The notes beneath the pieces were generated by a model. The model had not been told where the DNA came from, searched no databases, and saw only the letters and a program-made list of their open reading frames with translations. Positions 45,284-54,439 of a stretch of 64,000 nucleotides of DNA are shown in pieces. The position numbers were made by a program, and so were the translations under genes. The first letter of the stretch is position 1. The number at the start of each line of letters is the position of its first letter. The stretch lies in assembly GCA_910579735.1 (NCBI GenBank), contig CAJTUZ010000014.1, positions 29,553 through 93,552 on the forward strand, in the 5' to 3' direction. The stretch comes from an uncultured Lachnospiraceae bacterium. GTDB lineage: Bacteria; Bacillota; Clostridia; Lachnospirales; Lachnospiraceae.

Positions 45284-46084
45284 CTAAATCTCTATCATCT
45301 GCGATACTTCGTTTCTTCTGGCTACATAAATCGGAAAGTCTTCTACGTTATACCCCGTACCGGACGTCATAACTTCTACCTTAACCGTTTCATAAGCCAG
45401 TTCCGGCAGATTGTTTTCCTTGCTCAGATGTCCGAGCACTACCGCTTTCATATGATCGTTGAGCAGCCTGCCGAGCAGTTTCCCCGATGCTTCATTTGAC
45501 AGATGTCCCCTGTCGCCCAGAATACGCTGTTTCAAATAATACGGATACGGCCCTACCTGCAGCATATTGATATCATGATTCGCTTCCAGATACAGCACAT
45601 CCGCGTCTTTTAAGCATGCTACCGTATATTCATTGTAACACCCGAGATCCGTAATAATACCAATCTTTTTTCTGTCATGGAAGATACTGTAAGCCACCGG
45701 TTCTGCCGCATCATGAGAAGTCCGCATAGGATACAGAGACAGATCTTTTATGATACATTTCTCATCTGCACGGATCACATGAAAAAGCGAGTCGTCTATT
45801 TTCCCCAGAGACGCCGTTCGTCTGACGGCATCTATGGTTCCTGCCGTGCCGTATATCGGGATCGCATATTTTCTTGCCAATACCCCAAGACCACTGATAT
45901 GGTCTGCATGCTCATGTGTAACAAATATGCCATCGATTTCTTTTAAATGAATGCCGAGTGAAGCGACACCTTCTTCAATCCGCTTTCCGCTGATGCCTGC
46001 GTCGATCAGAAGATGGGTTGCATCCGATCCCGCATAAATACAATTTCCGCTGCTTCCGCTTGCTATACTGCATAATCTCATCAT
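45284..46084 (-). CDS. Metallo-beta-lactamase-fold hydrolase (YycJ/WalJ-like)
   Basis: About 266 residues. Metal ligands are in FVTHEHADHISGL (HxHxDH), RTSHDAAEP, ITDLGCYNE and VLGHLSKENN. The N-terminus CSIASGSSGNCIYAG is typical of YycJ, proposed as an exonuclease in replication-linked repair. It follows the FtsA-like gene with a tiny overlap or none depending on the start. ATG 46084 (or 46081) is preferred to TTG 46102 because GGAAAG lies 10 nt ahead. Confidence 0.87.
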   Translation of the reverse strand: MMRLCSIASGSSGNCIYAGSDATHLLIDAGISGKRIEEGVASLGIHLKEIDGIFVTHEHADHISGLGVLARKYAIPIYGTAGTIDAVRRTASLGKIDDSLFHVIRADEKCIIKDLSLYPMRTSHDAAEPVAYSIFHDRKKIGIITDLGCYNEYTVACLKDADVLYLEANHDINMLQVGPYPYYLKQRILGDRGHLSNEASGKLLGRLLNDHMKAVVLGHLSKENNLPELAYETVKVEVMTSGTGYNVEDFPIYVARRNEVSQMIEI

Positions 46085-46089
46085 GATAT

Positions 46090-48423
46090 TCAGTCTTTCC
46101 AATAAATTTTGATTACATCACCGCTATGGATCGGTTCCATATACTGTGCGTTTCTTCCGTTTAACTCCGTGGCGATACCGCTTCCCTGCGGCACCGACAA
46201 GTCGAAATTGATATGATCGAAAACATCTACAAAGATGTAGGCCGCTTTTCCTTCGAGACGGATCTGTTCACCGTTGACTGTCACGTGGATTGCCAACGGA
46301 ATATTACTCATCTGTCCGGCCTGTTCCTGAACGCCTTCCGTGGAGTCTGCTGCACCCCCGGATATATTTTGCGCTTCCGTACCCGGTGCCGCCCCTGCCA
46401 TAGCAGATGCTGGCTCTGACTCCGCCCCTGATGCCGCTCCTGCAGTAACCTCGTTTGAAACAGCGATCGATGCATTCGCAAAAGATGCTGACGCTCCTTC
46501 CGTAACCGGTACCGTGTCTGTCATATTCTGTGCGCCGGCCTGCGTTGTCTGTGTAATTTCTTCCGGCTTCGGTTCACTCTTTACATAAGTTCCATCGTCT
46601 TCCGGAAGATTTTCATATGTATCCGGTCTCCCCGTACCGTAGATATCCCTGTCGGATAATTGTAATTCCTCCATTGTCCAGATAACGGAAAAATTCTCAT
46701 ATACTTTCGTATCCATATCCGCCAGTTTATTATTTACGTAAATATTCAGTTCTTCATTGATGATAACGTCCATGAACTCGGCAACCTGTCTGACCGTGTA
46801 ATATCCCTGAAATTCAATGACATCATTTTCATGAATACCGTAATAACCTGACTGCAGCTGTCCGTTTACCATAGCAAACTTAGGCAGCTCTACCCTTTTC
46901 TCGTTCACCTCGACAGCCATAACCGCTCCGTATTCCGGGAGCTGATTGATGTCCAGCGCCGCCGGTTCCCCGGCCGTAGATTCGGTCACTTCGATCCGGT
47001 CATTGGCATGAATAGGCGTATAAATGTCTGCTTCATTACCGTTTACCATGATCACGGCAGCTTCTCCCAAAGCGCCCCTCGCCATACGCGTTTTACCGTT
47101 CACCGTATAATTCAGCGCCCGCCCCCGTTTCGGAAAGAGTCCGTCATTAGGGAATTCGGCCTGCATCGCGGCATCTACTACTGCCAGTTTATTATTGTCA
47201 TACAGTTTCACTCTTTGACCATTAAAGTAAACAAAAATGAAGTTATTACTCTGTTCATAAAAGCTGAGACAGATTCCGATCGGTGTGACCATCAGGGAAT
47301 CTTTTCTGGCATCTTCTTCATAAAATGCGATCTGCTGCATGACTTCCTCACCGCGTACCGCCACACGCTCTCTCTGGATTTCAAGCTTGTCTGCAAGCGC
47401 GTCCGTATATCCTTTTAGTGTACCGCCGCCGCCGACTACAAAAACGGCGCTGACCGATCTGTCCCCGTTTAATTCCTTAATTTTATCGGCCACCTGTCTG
47501 GTCATATCCTGAATCACAGGAGCCGTCACTTCCAATATCTTTTCTCTGGAGATCGTCTGCTTTAAACCGAGAATATCCTTATACTCTATCTCTTCTTTTT
47601 CTCCCGCTTCCCGCTTGATCTTCTCCGCGCTCTTAAAATCTACCAGACAATGCTTGGCGATCACTTCCGTCAAAGCATCTCCCGCAATCGGGATCATGCC
47701 GTAAGCGACAATGCTGCCATCTTTCGTAATGGAAATATCCGATGTGCCGGCGCCTACGTCCACAAGCGCAATATTTAACATCCGATATGCTTCCGGGATC
47801 GCCACCTGGATCGCCGCTATCGGCTCAAGCGTTAAATTTGCAACCTCCAGTCCCGCCAATCCTACCGCTTTGTACAGACCGTCTACCACATCATCCGGTA
47901 AAAATGTCGCGATCACATCTACACCAATGGAACCCGCTTTATGCCCCTCCAGATTGCCGATTGCATAATGATTCAGATAATAACGCACGACGGAATACCC
48001 AACACAGTAAAACTTCATCTTTGTCTTATCCGTCTTCAAAAACTCCTCGTAAGCTTTCTCGACCCCTAATGACTCCAGTGCATAGATATCTTCGCCGCCG
48101 ATTTCTTTGTCTGATGGGAATTCGCATTCCGCATGTGTCGTCATCGTACGCAGTACACGGCCTGCCGCCGCAATGCAGACATCCGTAAATTTCCTGCCGA
48201 CGCTCTCTTCCAGATGCCTTTTTACTTCATTTATCGTATTTCCCACCTTATGGATATCGTGAATCTGTCCATCCAGCATGGCTCTTGTCTCATGCTCTTT
48301 GATGCACTGCGCCACTACATGAAAACGCTCCCCTGTTTTATAGCCTACCGTTCCAACGATACTTCTTGTTCCGATATCCAGACCAAATACCAGCTGTCCC
48401 GGAAATTTCATCATCTCTGACAC
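46090..48423 (-). CDS. FtsA-like actin-fold ATPase with long C-terminal extension
   Basis: 777 residues. Residues 1-400 are an FtsA/PilM-type actin fold: FGLDIGTRSIVGTVGYK (phosphate 1), LVDVGAGTSDISI (phosphate 2) and VFVVGGGGTLKGY (adenosine). FtsA itself is about 420 residues, so about 375 more are attached. In the extension three short modules look alike, ending in TPIHANDRIEV, YGIHENDVIEF and EPIHSGDVIKIYW, like beta-grasp domains. A low-complexity Ala/Gly/Glu/Thr linker (about 630-710) precedes the last one. There is no membrane-binding FtsA helix at the end. Translation starts at GTG (GGAGG 7-8 nt before), and its start overlaps coaE by 13 bp. Confidence 0.8.
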   Translation of the reverse strand: MSEMMKFPGQLVFGLDIGTRSIVGTVGYKTGERFHVVAQCIKEHETRAMLDGQIHDIHKVGNTINEVKRHLEESVGRKFTDVCIAAAGRVLRTMTTHAECEFPSDKEIGGEDIYALESLGVEKAYEEFLKTDKTKMKFYCVGYSVVRYYLNHYAIGNLEGHKAGSIGVDVIATFLPDDVVDGLYKAVGLAGLEVANLTLEPIAAIQVAIPEAYRMLNIALVDVGAGTSDISITKDGSIVAYGMIPIAGDALTEVIAKHCLVDFKSAEKIKREAGEKEEIEYKDILGLKQTISREKILEVTAPVIQDMTRQVADKIKELNGDRSVSAVFVVGGGGTLKGYTDALADKLEIQRERVAVRGEEVMQQIAFYEEDARKDSLMVTPIGICLSFYEQSNNFIFVYFNGQRVKLYDNNKLAVVDAAMQAEFPNDGLFPKRGRALNYTVNGKTRMARGALGEAAVIMVNGNEADIYTPIHANDRIEVTESTAGEPAALDINQLPEYGAVMAVEVNEKRVELPKFAMVNGQLQSGYYGIHENDVIEFQGYYTVRQVAEFMDVIINEELNIYVNNKLADMDTKVYENFSVIWTMEELQLSDRDIYGTGRPDTYENLPEDDGTYVKSEPKPEEITQTTQAGAQNMTDTVPVTEGASASFANASIAVSNEVTAGAASGAESEPASAMAGAAPGTEAQNISGGAADSTEGVQEQAGQMSNIPLAIHVTVNGEQIRLEGKAAYIFVDVFDHINFDLSVPQGSGIATELNGRNAQYMEPIHSGDVIKIYWKD

Positions 48424-49016
48424 AAGTATTCCTCCAATTTCATATCGATCTGTTTGCAGGCGCTCATAAAATCACTGCTGTTATCGATAATGACCCTGCA
48501 ATGTGCTCTGAACGCCTCCTCAGATAACTGTCTTTGTAAGATCTGATCTATTTTCTCATCCGAATAAGCTCTGGATGCCTTCAGCCTCTCCCGTCTGATG
48601 TCGGCATCAGTATGTATATACCAAAGCTCATCCAGAATCTCTTCATATCCGCCTTCTATTAAAAGGGCCGCTTCAACAAAAAGGAAATCATATTCGGCGC
48701 TCTCTTTTTCCGCTCTGATCTTCTGTATGATAAAAGCCTTGACAGCAGGATGTACGATCTCGTTAACCTGATCCAGAACAGCACGGTCCGCAAAAATTTC
48801 GGCCGCCATCCGCTGTCTGTCGATCGTTCCATCCGGCGCTAAAATACCTCTGCCAAGAAGCGCTGTCAGCTCATTATAGCATTCCTGCCCCGGTTTTTCC
48901 AGCTCATGTGCTACTTCATCCGCCAGAATCACAAGACAGTTGTAATGTGTTTTTATATAAGCCAGGACTTCCGACTTTCCGGCTCCCACGCCGCCTGTTA
49001 TACCAATACTGCGCAT
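48411..49016 (-). CDS. coaE: Dephospho-CoA kinase
   Basis: 201 residues. P-loop GITGGVGAGKSEVL (about 4-17), LADEVAHELEKPGQECY, EAALLIEGGYEEI and DADIRRERLKAS are conserved in CoaE, the last step of CoA synthesis. The ATG at 49016 follows GGGGGAG by about 7 nt. It overlaps the FtsA-like gene and follows polA by 59 bp, the polA-coaE order common in Firmicutes. Confidence 0.94.
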   Translation of the reverse strand: MRSIGITGGVGAGKSEVLAYIKTHYNCLVILADEVAHELEKPGQECYNELTALLGRGILAPDGTIDRQRMAAEIFADRAVLDQVNEIVHPAVKAFIIQKIRAEKESAEYDFLFVEAALLIEGGYEEILDELWYIHTDADIRRERLKASRAYSDEKIDQILQRQLSEEAFRAHCRVIIDNSSDFMSACKQIDMKLEEYLCQR

Positions 49017-49075
49017 CTCTTTCTCCCCCGGTCCGTACAAAATGGCGCCGGTTATAAACCACCTGTTATTGTATA

Positions 49076-51787
49076 CTATTTTGCATCATACCAGGTCATA
49101 CCCGTATGCAGATCGATTTCCAAAACGACGGCCAGTGATGCGGCGTTCTGCATTTCTTCCGACAGTATCCGCCTTACCTGATCTTCTTCCTTTTCATATG
49201 TCTCGATCAGAAGTTCATCATGCACCTGCAGTATCAGCCGGGAACGCAGCCCTTCCTTCTTCAGTCTTGCCCATACGTGTATCATCGCCAGTTTAATAAT
49301 ATCGGCGGCCGTACCCTGGATCGGAGAGTTCATGGCCACCCGTTCTCCAAAAGAACGCTGCATGAAATTTGCGGAAGACAGTTCCGGGATCGGACGTCTT
49401 CTGCCAAACATCGTCTCTACATAACCTTTTTCCTTCGCATCATCTACCAGTCTGTCAAGAAACTCCTTGATGCCGGGATATGTGGCAAAATACTGTTCAA
49501 TATACTCCGCCGCCTCTTTTCTGGATATACTAAGGTCCTGACTCAGTCCAAAAGAGCTGATGCCATATACAATCCCGAAATTAACGGCCTTGGCATTTCT
49601 TCTCTGTAGATCCGTCACCTCATCAAACGGCGTATGAAAAACTTTGGACGCAGTGATCCTGTGGATATCCTGCTCCATCTGATAGGCTTCGATCAGCTGT
49701 TTATCATCAGACATATGCGCCAGTACACGCAGCTCAATCTGTGAATAATCCGCATCCATGAACAGAAAACCTTCTGCCGGAACGAACACTTTACGGATTT
49801 TTCTGCCCAGTTCCATGCGTATCGGTATATTCTGCAGATTCGGTTCCGTAGAACTGATCCTGCCGGTCGCCGTGATCGTCTGATGAAACGTAGAATGTAT
49901 CCTGCTTCCTTCGTCAATATAAGCCGCAAGACCATCTGCATATGTGGACTTTAACTTTGCCAGACCTCTATATTCCAGTATATCGGCTACGATCGGATAT
50001 TCCGGCGCCAGTTTATCCAAGATATCGGCCGCCGTAGAATAACCGGTCTTTGTCTTTTTACCGCCGGGAATCCCCATTTTTCCAAACAGCACTTCACCAA
50101 GCTGCTTGGGTGAATTAATATTGAATGTTTCTCCTGCCTGCGCACAGATGGACTCCTCCAGTTCTTTAATCCGTCCGCTGAGCGCTTCCCCGTAAGCTTT
50201 CAGCTCATCCGGCAGAACTTTGATTCCATATTTCTCCATTTCATATAAAACTCTTGTTAACGGCATCTCAATCTCATATAATAAATCCAATTGTCCCTGT
50301 TCTTTCAGGCGGTCATATAACACCTGTGATGCCATAAGAGAAGTATATGCCTGAAAGCACGCAAACTCTGCCAGTTCCTGCATCTTTTCCTGCAATGCTT
50401 CCTGAAAAGTCATTTTCCCAAACACCTGTTTTTTATCCGGAAGCATCAGATCCAGATACTCTCCTGCCACAGCCTGTGCATCATAATCGTTTTTCAGCGG
50501 ATTAAGCAGATAAGCCGCCAGAAGAATATCAAAGTATTTTCGTTCCCGATAGACTGCCAGAACGTCTGTCCCTGCCGCCGTTTCTTCAGTATCTATCATG
50601 TCATAGATTTGTTTGATATCACAAACAGCAAGTTTACATAATTCTTTTTTTATCATTGCCGTAAGTTTGCCGCATAAATATTGTTTTGTAATAAAACCCT
50701 GACACGGTATAAAACAGATTTCCTTCTCGGAAACAGCCAGTGCGATGCCCACACAGTCTTCCCTGCCATCCCGTAAAACGGAAAGACCGATCTTTTGTCT
50801 GTCAGTATCACCCGCTCCGTCATCACAAAGTGCTTCTGCCCGCAAAAAAAACGCCTCTATTTCCGCCAGTTCCGTCAAAGTCTTAAAGTATTCAGTCTGT
50901 GAATTGTTCACAAGCGCATCTTTTTCAAAACGGGACAGCATATTCTTAAACTCAAGTTGTTTACATAATATATATGCTTCTTCTGTATAAAAACTGCCGA
51001 TTCTGGCATTTTCAAATGAAAATTCAAAATCGCTGTCTACTTTGATCGTCGCGAGTACTTTGCTCAGATCGGCAAGGTCTTTGTGATCGATCAAAGATTC
51101 TCTGACCGCTTTTTTACTGATGTTCCCGACATTGGCATAAATATTTTCCAATGAGCCAAATGTCGTCATCAGCTCTGTCGCCGTTTTCTCGCCTACCTTT
51201 GGCACACCGGGAATATTGTCCGCCGTATCGCCCATAAGTGCCTTTAAGTCGATAAACTGTACGGGCGTTACCTGATATTTTTTCTGAACGTCTTCCGCAT
51301 AATAATCTTCTATTTCAGTCTTTCCGGCCTTTGTTTTAGGAATGCGGATCTTGATATGGTCGGATGCGATCTGCAGAAGATCCCTGTCGCCGGATACCAA
51401 CGCGACCTCCATTCCTTCTTTCTCGGCACGTTTGGCCAATGTACCAAGAATATCATCCGCCTCTAATCCTTCTTTCTCCACGATACAGATACGCATCGCC
51501 TGCAGCATCTTCTTCATCATCGGAACCTGTTCCCGCAATTCTTCGGGCATTGGTTTTCTTGTTCCTTTATATTCCTTATATATTTCATGCCGGAAAGTGG
51601 GCGCATGTACATCAAAAGCCACTGTCAGATAATCCGGTGTCTCTTCTTCCAAGATCTTAAACATTATATTTAAAAAACCGTATACGGCATTCGTATGGAT
51701 TCCCTGGCTGTTCGTCAGATCCGGTACCCCGTAAAAAGCTCTGTTTAAAATGCTGTGTCCATCTATCAACATCAACTTTTGTTTCAT
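49076..51787 (-). CDS. polA: DNA polymerase I
   Basis: 903 residues. N-terminal 5' nuclease domain (LMLIDGHSILNRAFYG, EADDILGTLAKRAE, GDRDLLQIAS, LMGDTADNIPGVPKVGEKTA); C-terminal family A polymerase (DADYSQIELRVLAHMS, RRNAKAVNFGIVYGISSFGLS, LQVHDELLIE). The middle 3'-5' exonuclease domain (about 300-480) has lost the DxE motif, so proofreading is probably absent, as in Bacillus. It functions in Okazaki fragment processing and repair. Confidence 0.96.
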   Translation of the reverse strand: MKQKLMLIDGHSILNRAFYGVPDLTNSQGIHTNAVYGFLNIMFKILEEETPDYLTVAFDVHAPTFRHEIYKEYKGTRKPMPEELREQVPMMKKMLQAMRICIVEKEGLEADDILGTLAKRAEKEGMEVALVSGDRDLLQIASDHIKIRIPKTKAGKTEIEDYYAEDVQKKYQVTPVQFIDLKALMGDTADNIPGVPKVGEKTATELMTTFGSLENIYANVGNISKKAVRESLIDHKDLADLSKVLATIKVDSDFEFSFENARIGSFYTEEAYILCKQLEFKNMLSRFEKDALVNNSQTEYFKTLTELAEIEAFFLRAEALCDDGAGDTDRQKIGLSVLRDGREDCVGIALAVSEKEICFIPCQGFITKQYLCGKLTAMIKKELCKLAVCDIKQIYDMIDTEETAAGTDVLAVYRERKYFDILLAAYLLNPLKNDYDAQAVAGEYLDLMLPDKKQVFGKMTFQEALQEKMQELAEFACFQAYTSLMASQVLYDRLKEQGQLDLLYEIEMPLTRVLYEMEKYGIKVLPDELKAYGEALSGRIKELEESICAQAGETFNINSPKQLGEVLFGKMGIPGGKKTKTGYSTAADILDKLAPEYPIVADILEYRGLAKLKSTYADGLAAYIDEGSRIHSTFHQTITATGRISSTEPNLQNIPIRMELGRKIRKVFVPAEGFLFMDADYSQIELRVLAHMSDDKQLIEAYQMEQDIHRITASKVFHTPFDEVTDLQRRNAKAVNFGIVYGISSFGLSQDLSISRKEAAEYIEQYFATYPGIKEFLDRLVDDAKEKGYVETMFGRRRPIPELSSANFMQRSFGERVAMNSPIQGTAADIIKLAMIHVWARLKKEGLRSRLILQVHDELLIETYEKEEDQVRRILSEEMQNAASLAVVLEIDLHTGMTWYDAK

Positions 51788-51813
51788 AACACATGTTTCC
51801 TTTCATGTACGAT

Positions 51814-52137
51814 CTAAAACCGAAATAGGATGATCAGAACGATTAAAATTTCCACCGCTACGGCAACTTCCAGGCATAACAGCGTACCAAGCAGGGCGCG
51901 CCTTATCTTAATATAATGCCATGCATTTCCCAGTTTGTTTTCCAATGCTTTCTGCAGATTAAAATTATTCCCTGCTTCCAACCGCTCTAAACCTTCCGAA
52001 ACAAGAAACTGAATCGACAGTTCTTCCTTACATTCCGGGCATCCTTCAATATGTTCTATAAAATATTCCAGTTCTTTTCCATACAATTCGTCCTGCAAAA
52101 AGGCCGGAATCATTTTTTCTTCTTCTTTGCAATCCAT
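51814..52137 (-). CDS. Small membrane protein with zinc-finger anti-sigma-like motif
   Basis: 107 residues. HIEGCPECKEELSIQ (HxxxCxxC, about residues 27-41) resembles the zinc-binding anti-sigma domain; a C-terminal helix (LLCLEVAVAVEILIVLIILF) anchors it. There is no sigma factor gene beside it. The ATG at 52137 lies about 65 nt after the predicted transcription start, so longer starts are excluded. Confidence 0.65.
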   Translation of the reverse strand: MDCKEEEKMIPAFLQDELYGKELEYFIEHIEGCPECKEELSIQFLVSEGLERLEAGNNFNLQKALENKLGNAWHYIKIRRALLGTLLCLEVAVAVEILIVLIILFRF

Positions 52138-52210
52138 ATGTTTATAGCCTTGCTCCCTTCCCAGTCGCTGTTCTTTCCGTTGACCTTTCAGACAAAACCA
52201 CACTCTTTTT

Positions 52211-52239
52211 ATTATATACCATAACAGTGCCCTTTGCAA
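52211..52239 (-). promoter_or_regulatory. Promoter of the zinc-finger membrane protein gene
   Basis: Minus-strand TTGCAA (52234-52239) and TATAAT (52211-52216) with a 17-bp spacer. Confidence 0.7.
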
Positions 52240-52253
52240 AGTCTATAAACAAG

Positions 52254-52287
52254 AAAAATGGCACCTTCCGCAGAAAATGCCATTTTA
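52254..52287 (-). terminator. Terminator of the GH25 lysozyme gene
   Basis: Minus strand AAAATGGCA and TGCCATTTTT around a 14-nt loop, followed by T residues, 20 bp after the stop codon. Confidence 0.75.
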
Positions 52288-52304
52288 TATTCTTTATTCC
52301 TATT

Positions 52305-53966
52305 TTATTGTGCCGGCTGTACTTCCGCTGTCTCTGCGGGTTGTACCACTTCAACAGGAACAGGTGTTATGATTCCGTTTGCATCCGCCTGATACAATAC
52401 GCCTTCGATCGTAATCTGCTGATTAACTGCAAGCGCTCCCGTTTCGTCAAAGAAATACTGGTTTCCATCCGGTTTTACTACGATGCCGGTCTGCATCACA
52501 CCGTTTTCATTAAAATAATAATTTTTTCCTTCGATCGCAACATCGCCGACCAGCATATGCCCATCCTGTGTGGAGAAATAATATCTGCCGCTTTCATCTG
52601 CAAACCAGCCATGCTGCATTGCTCCGGTATCCGGCGCATAGTAAAATTTACCGTTTTCCAACGTAAGCCATCCGGTCTGTCTCACACCGTTTGCGTCGAA
52701 ATAGTACGTCTGGCCATCGATTGCCGCCTGTCCTCTCGTAACGTCGCCGTTTGCCGCCAGATAATAGGTGCCGCTTTCATCCGCAAACCAGCCATGCTGC
52801 ATCGCTCCGGTATCCGGCGCATAATAGAATTTACCGTTTTCCAAAGCCACCCACCCGGTCTGTCTTACACCGTTTGCATCAAAATAATAATTCTGCTCAT
52901 CAATCGCTGCCTGTCCTCTCGTAACGTCGCCGCCTGCCGTCAGATAATAGGTACCGCTCTCGTCCGCAAACCAGCCATACTGCATTGCTCCGGTGTCAGG
53001 CGCATAATAAAATTTACCGTTTTCCAGATTGACCCAACCGGTCAATCTTACACCGTTTCCATCAAAATAATAGTTCTGCCCATCTATTCCTACCTGTCCT
53101 CTGGCCACACTGCCATCCGCCTGCAGATAGTAGGTACCGCTTTCATCTGCAAACCAACAATTTCTCTGCAAAAAGCCATTTCCGTCCAAATAGTATCTTG
53201 TATCGTTATAGTTGACCCATCCGCGCTGCATCTTATAGCCGGCAAAAAATAACGTCTGTCCGTTTCTGTCCAGAAATCCATCCGAAATGATCAGGGTGGA
53301 GAAATCCTTAAACTGATAGTTGAGATCAACTCTCGTACTGACTCCGGATATATTCCCATGGGATGTATTCTGCCAGAAGGAAGCTCCGTTATATTCCAGA
53401 TTGTCTGCGTACTGCGCAACCCATTTATCATACCCTACATTTCCGATCCTTTGATTGAACCAGTTCTTACTTGAGTATACCATAGGATAATAACCCGCTG
53501 CCGATACTGCCGAACAAAAGGTATTGATCAGTGCCTGAAGCTGCTCCTGGGACATTCCCTTATGACAGGAATCTTCCACATCATAAACGACCGGGTAACT
53601 TACCGTATAGTTTTCCAGCCAGCCGATCAGCAGATCTGCCTCGTTCTGTGCCTGTTCTACCGTTGTGGCATAGGAATAAAGATATACCCCTACTTTCAGT
53701 CCAGCGTTCTGTGCCCCGCGCATATTAGCGTCAAAATACGGATCTACGCCTGAATAGGTACTGCCGGCTTTAATAAAAGCAAAAGAAATGCCGGAAGCGG
53801 CAACGTTGTTCCAATTGATCGCACCATTATGCTTTGATACATCGATCCCTCTGGCAATCGCATTGCCTGCATTGGCCGCATTTACATGTCCTGCCGGTAC
53901 AAGCGCCATAATTCCGGCCAGCATAAACGCTGCCAGCCTCTTACCCATTTTTGCAAATTTACTCAT
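52305..53966 (-). CDS. Secreted GH25 lysozyme with cell-wall-binding repeats
   Basis: 553 residues. Signal peptide 1-31 (LAAFMLAGIMALVPAGHVNA). GH25 muramidase domain at about 38-225, with GIDVSKHNGAINWNNV, YPVVYDVEDS (catalytic Asp/Glu) and YDKWVAQY. From about 235 to 525 come choline-binding-type repeats built from GWFADESGTYYL, GQNYYFDANGVRQTGW and ENGKFYYAPDTGAMQHGW. The protein cuts glycan strands and probably binds phosphocholine or similar wall decorations. The repeats have a period of 61 residues (183 bp). Confidence 0.92.
   Translation of the reverse strand: MSKFAKMGKRLAAFMLAGIMALVPAGHVNAANAGNAIARGIDVSKHNGAINWNNVAASGISFAFIKAGSTYSGVDPYFDANMRGAQNAGLKVGVYLYSYATTVEQAQNEADLLIGWLENYTVSYPVVYDVEDSCHKGMSQEQLQALINTFCSAVSAAGYYPMVYSSKNWFNQRIGNVGYDKWVAQYADNLEYNGASFWQNTSHGNISGVSTRVDLNYQFKDFSTLIISDGFLDRNGQTLFFAGYKMQRGWVNYNDTRYYLDGNGFLQRNCWFADESGTYYLQADGSVARGQVGIDGQNYYFDGNGVRLTGWVNLENGKFYYAPDTGAMQYGWFADESGTYYLTAGGDVTRGQAAIDEQNYYFDANGVRQTGWVALENGKFYYAPDTGAMQHGWFADESGTYYLAANGDVTRGQAAIDGQTYYFDANGVRQTGWLTLENGKFYYAPDTGAMQHGWFADESGRYYFSTQDGHMLVGDVAIEGKNYYFNENGVMQTGIVVKPDGNQYFFDETGALAVNQQITIEGVLYQADANGIITPVPVEVVQPAETAEVQPAQ
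52590..53165 (-). repeat. 183-bp tandem repeats in the lysozyme gene
   Basis: The motif encoding GWFADESG recurs at about 52602, 52785, 52968 and 53151, exactly 183 bp apart. Copies are very similar at the DNA level, so copy number may vary between strains by recombination. Confidence 0.8.
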
Positions 53967-54112
53967 TTGTTCTCTCCCCGGATTTTATTTTACATATAAG
54001 TTACAAATATTACGAATTTATTGCATTTCTTAACAAAGATATCATATTTTTTACATTTTGTATAGTTCTTTTGGGAAAAAAACAAAAAAGAACTTAGATC
54101 GGAAATTTCTGC

Positions 54113-54141
54113 TTGCTATCTCTTCGCAGTTATGCTATCAT
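54113..54141 (+). promoter_or_regulatory. tRNA-Leu promoter
   Basis: TTGCTA (54113-54118), 17 bp, TATCAT (54136-54141), 30 bp before the tRNA. Confidence 0.6.
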
Positions 54142-54170
54142 ATAGTTCGGTTGTTAAAATCATTACATAT

Positions 54171-54253
54171 GCTGGTGTGTCGGAATGGCAGACGAGGCAG
54201 ACTCAAAATCTGTTGTGGGCAACCACGTGTGGGTTCAAGTCCCACCACCAGCA
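54171..54253 (+). tRNA. tRNA-Leu (anticodon CAA)
   Basis: The acceptor GCTGGTG pairs with CACCAGC, with discriminator A at 54253. The anticodon arm AGA-CTCAAAA-TCT gives CAA. There is a long class II variable arm, then the T arm GTGGG-TTCAAGT-CCCAC. CCA is not encoded. It reads UUG codons. Confidence 0.93.
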
Positions 54254-54387
54254 TTATAAGTATAAGAATGGCCCGCTTGGCGTGACATTCATTTAACATG
54301 AGGGGAGTTCGCAGCGCGTACTGCCCGTTGTTTCTGTAAACATAAGAAGGATCCGCAAAATGCGGTATTCGTCGTTGTGTATAAGCG

Positions 54388-54393
54388 TATAAT
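54388..54393 (+). promoter_or_regulatory. Possible -10 of the HipA-like gene
   Basis: TATAAT at 54388-54393, about 47 bp before the ATG; no good -35. The rest of 54254-54439 has no recognised feature. Confidence 0.35.
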
Positions 54394-54439
54394 ATTTATA
54401 TATTCTGTTATCTGCACATCTGCGAAGTGGTGATCTACT

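Noticed and set aside
52227..53252. 341-codon plus-strand frame over the lysozyme repeats
   Set aside because: Antisense of the repeats; the repeated peptide only mirrors the 183-bp DNA repeat.
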